A stretch of 17,828 nt of DNA from positions 1 to 17,828 of the forward strand of contig DFBH01000035.1 of the NCBI GenBank assembly GCA_002366545.1. The letters run 5' to 3'. Positions 13,659-17,828 of the stretch are shown piece by piece. Source of the DNA: Candidatus Oleimmundimicrobium americanum (GTDB lineage: Bacteria > Actinomycetota > Aquicultoria > UBA3085 > Oleimmundimicrobiaceae). The notes beneath the pieces are model-generated. The model had not been told where the DNA came from, made no database searches, and saw nothing but the letters and a program-made list of their open reading frames with translations. A program made the position numbers and the translations under genes. Position 1 is the stretch's first letter; each line of letters opens with the position of its first letter.

Positions 13659-15466
13659 TGAGCATGACAGATTTTCGAAAAGTAAGAAACTTCTCCATAG
13701 TTGCTCATATCGACCACGGGAAATCAACTCTTGCCGACCGTTTGCTTGAAGTTACTCATACTATTTCTAAGCGGGAAATGAAAGAGCAGGTTTTGGACCG
13801 CTTAGATTTAGAGCGCGAGCGGGGTATAACCATAAAGGCTCAAGCCGTCAGAATACTTTATAAAGCTAAAGATGGGGAAGAATATATTTTAAATTTAATT
13901 GATACCCCGGGTCATGTTGATTTTACATATGAAGTATCGAGAAGCCTTGCGGCTTGCGAGGGGGCGCTTTTAGTTGTCGATGCGTCTCAAGGAGTTGAAG
14001 CGCAGACAATAGCCAATGCTTATCTTGCTTTGGACAATGACTTAGAGATAATCCCCGTAGTTAACAAGATTGATTTACCAAACGCAGAACCGGAAAGAGT
14101 CAAACACGAGATAAAAGAAAGCTTGGGTATCGATGCCTCAAATGCTCTTTTAGTGAGTGCCAAGACGGGGGAGGGCATAAATGATGTTTTAGAGAGTATA
14201 ATTCAAAAAGTTCCCCCTCCCAAAGGAAATTTGGAAGCACCCCTAAAAGCACTTATCTTTGACTCGGTTTATGATTCTTACAGAGGCACAATTATTTTTA
14301 TCAGGGTTTTTGACGGAAAAATTATTCCTGGAATGAAAATTAAGATGATGGCAACGGGAAGGGTTGCTGAAGTTGAAGATGTGGGTGTGTTTCGTCCCAA
14401 TATGATGAGTGTCTCTGGGCTATCGGTTGGCGAAGTTGGCTATGTGATAGCCGGAATCAAAGATGTTAAAGAGACAAAGGTAGGAGACACCATAACTGAA
14501 GAAAAAAGAGAGGCAAATAAATCTCTTCCCGGATATCGAGAAGTCAAGCCCATGGTTTTCTGCGGGCTTTATCCTATAGACGGGGGCGAATACGGGGCGC
14601 TGAGAGATGCGCTGGATAAGCTCAGATTAAATGATCCTTCCTTTGTGTATGAACCTGAAACTTCGAAGGCTTTGGGTTTTGGCTTTCGGTGTGGTTTTTT
14701 AGGTCTTTTGCATATGGAAATTATAAAAGAGCGTCTTGAAAGAGAGTACAAGTTAGATTTGCTTGCGACTGCCCCAAATGTTGTTTACAAGGTAACCAAG
14801 GTTGGTAAAGATTCACAATTTATCAGTAATCCGGCGGATTTTCCTTCTTCGGGAGAAACAGAGAAGATTGAGGAACCCTACGTCTCGATTTTAATTTTGA
14901 TTCCCCCTGAATTTGTTGGAGGAATTATGGATTTATGTCAGGACAGGCGAGGGGAATTTAAAAACATGCAGTATTTGAGCAAAAGCAGGGTTCAACTGCA
15001 CTATTATTTACCTTTAAGCGAAATGATGTTTGATTTTTATGGTTCTCTAAAATCACGTACCAGGGGATACGGTTCCATGGATTACGAATACGTTGGATAC
15101 AGAGAATCTGATTTGGTCAAGTTAAACATACTGCTTGCCGGGGAGTTGGTTGATGCTTTGTCTTTTATTGTTCACAAAGACGAGGCATACGGTCGCGGTA
15201 GAGATCTTGTAAAAAAATTAAGAGAAATTATTCCTCGCCAATTTTTTGATGTGCCCATTCAAGCGGCTATTGAAAGTAGGATTATAGCTCGTGAGACCGT
15301 AAAAGCTAAACGCAAAGACGTTTTAGCCAAATGCTATGGAGGAGACATAACTCGTAAAAGAAAGCTTTTAGAGAAACAGAAAGCGGGTAAAAAGAAGATG
15401 AAATCAATAGGACAGGTGGAGGTTCCCCGGGAAGCGTTTTTGTCGGTTTTGAAGGTGGATAAGTAA
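13658..15466 (+). CDS. lepA: Elongation factor 4 (LepA), ribosome-associated GTPase
   Basis: A 602-residue translational GTPase of normal length. G1 AHIDHGKST is at 16-24, the switch I region RERGITIKAQ at about 53-62, G3 DTPGH at 82-86 and G4 NKID at 136-139. The LepA-specific C-terminal domain is complete (GYGSMDYEYVGYRESDLVKLNILL, then YGGDITRKRKLLEKQKAGKKKMK). The family acts on ribosomes, with proposed roles in back-translocation, initiation and small-subunit assembly. The start overlaps the murJ stop by one base, with GGTAAGGAAG (13641-13650) as the likely ribosome site; ATG 13664 is an alternative two codons later. hemW follows after about 30 nt. Confidence 0.96.
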   Translation: MSMTDFRKVRNFSIVAHIDHGKSTLADRLLEVTHTISKREMKEQVLDRLDLERERGITIKAQAVRILYKAKDGEEYILNLIDTPGHVDFTYEVSRSLAACEGALLVVDASQGVEAQTIANAYLALDNDLEIIPVVNKIDLPNAEPERVKHEIKESLGIDASNALLVSAKTGEGINDVLESIIQKVPPPKGNLEAPLKALIFDSVYDSYRGTIIFIRVFDGKIIPGMKIKMMATGRVAEVEDVGVFRPNMMSVSGLSVGEVGYVIAGIKDVKETKVGDTITEEKREANKSLPGYREVKPMVFCGLYPIDGGEYGALRDALDKLRLNDPSFVYEPETSKALGFGFRCGFLGLLHMEIIKERLEREYKLDLLATAPNVVYKVTKVGKDSQFISNPADFPSSGETEKIEEPYVSILILIPPEFVGGIMDLCQDRRGEFKNMQYLSKSRVQLHYYLPLSEMMFDFYGSLKSRTRGYGSMDYEYVGYRESDLVKLNILLAGELVDALSFIVHKDEAYGRGRDLVKKLREIIPRQFFDVPIQAAIESRIIARETVKAKRKDVLAKCYGGDITRKRKLLEKQKAGKKKMKSIGQVEVPREAFLSVLKVDK

Positions 15467-15495
15467 AAATAAGTTAAAAATAGTGGGGTTGGACA

Positions 15496-16641
15496 ATTTT
15501 AGATAATTTTTTTGGTTTATATGTTCACATACCTTTCTGTAAGCAAAAGTGCAGTTATTGTGATTTCAATTCACACTCGGACTTTGAAGATTTTTTTAAT
15601 CCCTATGTTGAGTCTCTTTGTTTAGAAATTAAAAAATCCGGCGAGAAGTATTTAAGGCTTGGGAGAGTTGCTTCAGTTTATTTTGGCGGTGGCACCCCTT
15701 CTATTTTGCCCGCATATTATTTAGAGAGAATTATTTCAACTTGTTTTTCGTCATTTCAAGTTCAAAATGAAGCCGAGATAACCATTGAAGTAAATCCAGA
15801 AACCATACATCGAAATGAACTAAATGAGTTTAAAGCGGCCGGTTTTAATCGTTTAAGCATGGGAGCCCAATCTTTTGATGACAAACTTTTAAAAACTTTG
15901 GGCAGGAAACATTCATCGGAAGAAATTTTGCAATGTTATTTCTCTGCCAGAAAAGCCGGTTTTAAAAATATTAGTTTAGATTTAATTTTTGGAATCCCGG
16001 GACAGAATGTGGATTGCTGGTTTCGGACCCTTGAAAAAGCAGTTGAACTTGGTCCTGATCATATTTCGGCATATTGCTTAGAGGTTCATCATAAAACTCT
16101 TATTCAAAAACAGATAAACGATGGCTTGTTTGATTTGCCTGACGAAGACATTCAGGCCGACATGTACTTAATGTGTGTCGAATTTCTAAGTGAAAAAGGT
16201 TTGATTCAATATGAGATATCTAATTTTGCCAAAAAGGGCAAGAAATGCAAACACAACTTGTTTTACTGGGAAAATGAGAATTATCTGGGTTTTGGAGCAG
16301 GAGCTCATTCACATGTGGGCAATTGTCGATTTAAGAACATAGATAGTCCCATAAATTATGTTAAGAAGTTACAGAATGGTGAAGATATCTCAGAGGATCA
16401 TGAAGAACTGTCTCGGGATATAGCTTTAAGCGAAACCATGTTTTTGGGACTACGGCTTATCGAAGGCATTAATTTAAATGAGTTTAAGAAGAAATTTGGC
16501 TTCTCGTTAACCTGTGTTTATGGAGAACAAATAAAAAACTTAGTAGAAAAAGGGCTACTTTCTTGTGGGGAAAATCTCAAATTAACAAAGAAGGGTTTAT
16601 TTTTGGCTAACATGGTTTTTGCGGAATTTGTGCCCGATTGA
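15496..16641 (+). CDS. hemW: HemW heme chaperone-like radical SAM protein, with non-canonical or disrupted start
   Basis: A radical SAM protein long annotated as oxygen-independent coproporphyrinogen oxidase but now known in several bacteria as a heme-binding chaperone. The motif HIPFCKQKCSYCDFNSH has the CX3CX2C cluster cysteines followed by DFNSH, a HemW rather than HemN signature. YFGGGTPS, EVNPET, LSMGAQSF and HNLFYWENENYLGFGAGAHS follow, and a winged-helix tail closes the protein. The first in-frame ATG, GTG or TTG is TTG 15706, which lies after the cysteine motif and cannot be the true start. The frame is open upstream to the TAG at 15481 but contains no standard start; ATT 15496, 7 nt after a GTGGGG stretch, would give 381 aa, the normal length. 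One T fewer in the run at 15497-15500 would join a TTG at 15489 in frame (MDNLDNFFGLYVHIPFC). I annotate from the ATT, provisionally. Confidence 0.85.
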   Translation: MLDNFFGLYVHIPFCKQKCSYCDFNSHSDFEDFFNPYVESLCLEIKKSGEKYLRLGRVASVYFGGGTPSILPAYYLERIISTCFSSFQVQNEAEITIEVNPETIHRNELNEFKAAGFNRLSMGAQSFDDKLLKTLGRKHSSEEILQCYFSARKAGFKNISLDLIFGIPGQNVDCWFRTLEKAVELGPDHISAYCLEVHHKTLIQKQINDGLFDLPDEDIQADMYLMCVEFLSEKGLIQYEISNFAKKGKKCKHNLFYWENENYLGFGAGAHSHVGNCRFKNIDSPINYVKKLQNGEDISEDHEELSRDIALSETMFLGLRLIEGINLNEFKKKFGFSLTCVYGEQIKNLVEKGLLSCGENLKLTKKGLFLANMVFAEFVPD

Positions 16642-16666
16642 CACGTATTATTTGAGATGATAGTCT
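16638..16666 (+). promoter_or_regulatory. Promoter of hrcA-dnaJ
   Basis: A perfect -35 TTGACA (16638-16643) overlaps the hemW stop codon. After a 17-nt spacer comes TAGTCT (16661-16666), which keeps the key first, second and last -10 bases and has an extended TG (16658-16659). Transcription would start just before or within the CIRCE operator. Confidence 0.7.
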
Positions 16667-16675
16667 GTTTGATGG

Positions 16676-16702
16676 TTAGCAGTCTATTGAGGAGAGTGCT
16701 AA
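16676..16702 (+). promoter_or_regulatory. CIRCE operator (HrcA binding site)
   Basis: TTAGCAGTC, 9-nt spacer, GAGTGCTAA (16676-16684, 16694-16702). The CIRCE consensus is TTAGCACTC-N9-GAGTGCTAA, so there is one mismatch, in the left arm. The ribosome site GAGGAG (16689-16694) lies in the spacer and right arm, and the hrcA ATG begins 2 nt after the operator. HrcA binding would therefore control its own gene. Confidence 0.93.
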
Positions 16703-16703
16703 A

Positions 16704-17741
16704 ATGCAAGCTCTTGATACACGTAAAGAAATTATTTTAAGTGCCGTAATTGAAGACTATATAAGAAATGTGGAACCGGTAGGTTCGCAACGAATTATCG
16801 AGGATCATGGTTTAGGGGTGAGCTCTGCAACTGTGCGCAATGAGCTTGCTTTTTTGGAAAAGACAGGTTATTTGTTTCAGCCTCATACATCTGCGGGACG
16901 GGTGCCAACGGATAAGGGCTATCGGTATTATGTTGACAAACTATTTAAAAAGAGAAACAATCACATTTTTTTTGACGAGGAGTTTGCTTTCCAAACTTTT
17001 TCTGCGACAGATAATGAATTGGAAGTGCTTATGCATGAGGCCTCGAATTTATTGTCGAGATTAACTAATTGCGTAGCATTTGTTTTTGCTCCAAACATAA
17101 AAAAGAGTTATCTTAAACATTTGGATTTGGTGTTAATTCGTCCACAAACGGTCTTAATGGTTTTAATAACGAATACCGGCTGTGTTTTTAAAAAGGTTAT
17201 GGATTTTAATTATGAGGTATCTCGAGTATCTCTCCATAATCTTGAGATTGTGCTTAACGATAAGCTTACTAACCTGGAGTTCAAGAAGATTTTAGAAATT
17301 AGTCAAAACCTGATTGAATTTTCACCGGAAATTCGAGATGTAGCCGGCAGGGTAATGGCACAAATTTTAAACTGTATTGCCGGCAAAGAACATGAACGAA
17401 TTTTTCTTGGAGGAGCTTCAAATATATTATTGCAGCCGGAGTTCCGGAACTCTAAGAAAGTTCAAATAATTTTGGAAACATTGGAGCAAGGAGATATTAT
17501 TGCTAATTTATTTGATGAGATTTTAAAGCCGGGAGCCATATCGGTAAAAATAGGTCATGAGAACACCAAAGCAGAGATTCATGAATGCAGTTTTATATTT
17601 GGTTCATATGGAACAGGGGAACAAAATCTGGGTGCATTAGGGATTTTAGGTCCGACTCGTTTAGATTATCTTCGGGTTATCTCAATTGTTGGCGGAACCG
17701 CAAAAACTTTAAGTCATTTTGTTGAATGCTTGTATGAATAG
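16704..17741 (+). CDS. hrcA: Heat-inducible transcription repressor HrcA
   Basis: A 345-residue repressor that binds CIRCE and is kept active by GroEL in characterised species. The N-terminal winged helix (about 1-80) has the standard pattern: YIRNVEPVGSQRI, LGVSSATVRNELAFLEKTGYL, HTSAGRVPTDKGYRYYVD. A GAF-like dimerisation region follows, then the C-terminal signature blocks FLGGASNILLQPEF and GALGILGPTRLDYLRVISIV. It is full length for the family. Its promoter carries a CIRCE element, so it is autoregulated. dnaJ starts 11 nt after its stop and should be co-transcribed; grpE and dnaK are not between them, unlike the B. subtilis dnaK operon but as in actinobacterial hrcA-dnaJ2 units. Confidence 0.97.
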   Translation: MQALDTRKEIILSAVIEDYIRNVEPVGSQRIIEDHGLGVSSATVRNELAFLEKTGYLFQPHTSAGRVPTDKGYRYYVDKLFKKRNNHIFFDEEFAFQTFSATDNELEVLMHEASNLLSRLTNCVAFVFAPNIKKSYLKHLDLVLIRPQTVLMVLITNTGCVFKKVMDFNYEVSRVSLHNLEIVLNDKLTNLEFKKILEISQNLIEFSPEIRDVAGRVMAQILNCIAGKEHERIFLGGASNILLQPEFRNSKKVQIILETLEQGDIIANLFDEILKPGAISVKIGHENTKAEIHECSFIFGSYGTGEQNLGALGILGPTRLDYLRVISIVGGTAKTLSHFVECLYE

Positions 17742-17752
17742 GAGACACTAAT

Positions 17753-17828
17753 ATGGGAAAGAAAGATTATTACGAGACATTGGGTGTAAACAGAGATGCT
17801 ACAGAGAAAGAGATAAAAAGGGCGTATC
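17753..17828 (+). CDS. dnaJ: Chaperone DnaJ, N-terminal fragment (runs off the window)
   Basis: Only the first 25 codons are present: MGKKDYYETLGVNRDATEKE followed by IKRAY, the start of a J-domain (helices I and II) as in DnaJ, the co-chaperone that stimulates DnaK ATPase. The HPD motif, G/F region and zinc-binding domain lie beyond the window edge, so DnaJ rather than a shorter J-protein is inferred from the hrcA context. AGGAG (17740-17744) is 8 nt before the ATG. The gene is probably under the hrcA CIRCE promoter. Confidence 0.9.
   Translation, partial: MGKKDYYETLGVNRDATEKEIKRAY

Noticed and set aside
15706..16641. A truncated hemW (pseudogene) starting at TTG 15706
   Set aside because: The same frame stays open upstream and encodes the complete HemW N-terminus with the radical-SAM cysteines; only the start codon is in question.

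Overview
The window is a chromosomal stretch of a low-to-moderate GC bacterium (AT-rich by eye) made mostly of conserved housekeeping genes. The order comEA-comEC-holA-(DUF4349)-rpsT-murJ-lepA-hemW-hrcA-dnaJ is the backbone shared by Firmicutes and Actinobacteria. hrcA followed directly by dnaJ, without grpE-dnaK between them, is the actinobacterial version. A mycolic-acid/cyclopropane-type methyltransferase at the left edge fits that too. My best guess is a deep-branching, low-GC actinobacterial-type lineage; this is inference from gene order, not phylogeny.

Layout: (1) 44-1375, minus strand, a two-gene lipid unit: cyclopropane-type methyltransferase, then a stand-alone SCP2 domain. (2) 1561-4501, plus strand, one ABC-2 exporter with an ATPase and two permeases, joined by 4-nt stop/start overlaps. 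(3) 4502-5021, repeat island A. (4) 5022-8008, comEA-comEC, the DNA-uptake pore operon. (5) 8009-8497, repeat island B, homologous to A. (6) 8522-9490 holA and 9564-10478 a DUF4349 membrane protein. (7) 10479-11394, repeat island C, about 0.9 kb without genes and packed with nested inverted repeats. (8) 11395-11892, minus strand, rpsT with a long lysine-rich tail, divergent from (9) 12012-16641, murJ-lepA-hemW. (10) 16638-17828, a CIRCE-controlled hrcA-dnaJ unit, with dnaJ cut by the window edge.

I found no novel enzyme system. The most unusual material is the intergenic DNA. Islands A, B and (reverse-complemented) C share modules in the same order: a 245-252 bp near-identical repeat flanking comEA-comEC, a sub-element with inverted ends and internal hairpins whose sequence differences keep pairing on the minus strand, heptanucleotide arrays built on a 39-nt higher-order unit, and small palindromes inserted into other repeats. 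Two coding oddities also stand out: ribosomal protein S20 carries a histone-tail-like C-terminal extension, and hemW has no canonical in-frame start codon before its radical-SAM motif.

Regulation visible in sequence: a CIRCE operator overlapping the hrcA ribosome binding site, a consensus -35 for hrcA inside the end of hemW, back-to-back promoters between rpsT and murJ, and an intrinsic terminator right after rpsT.
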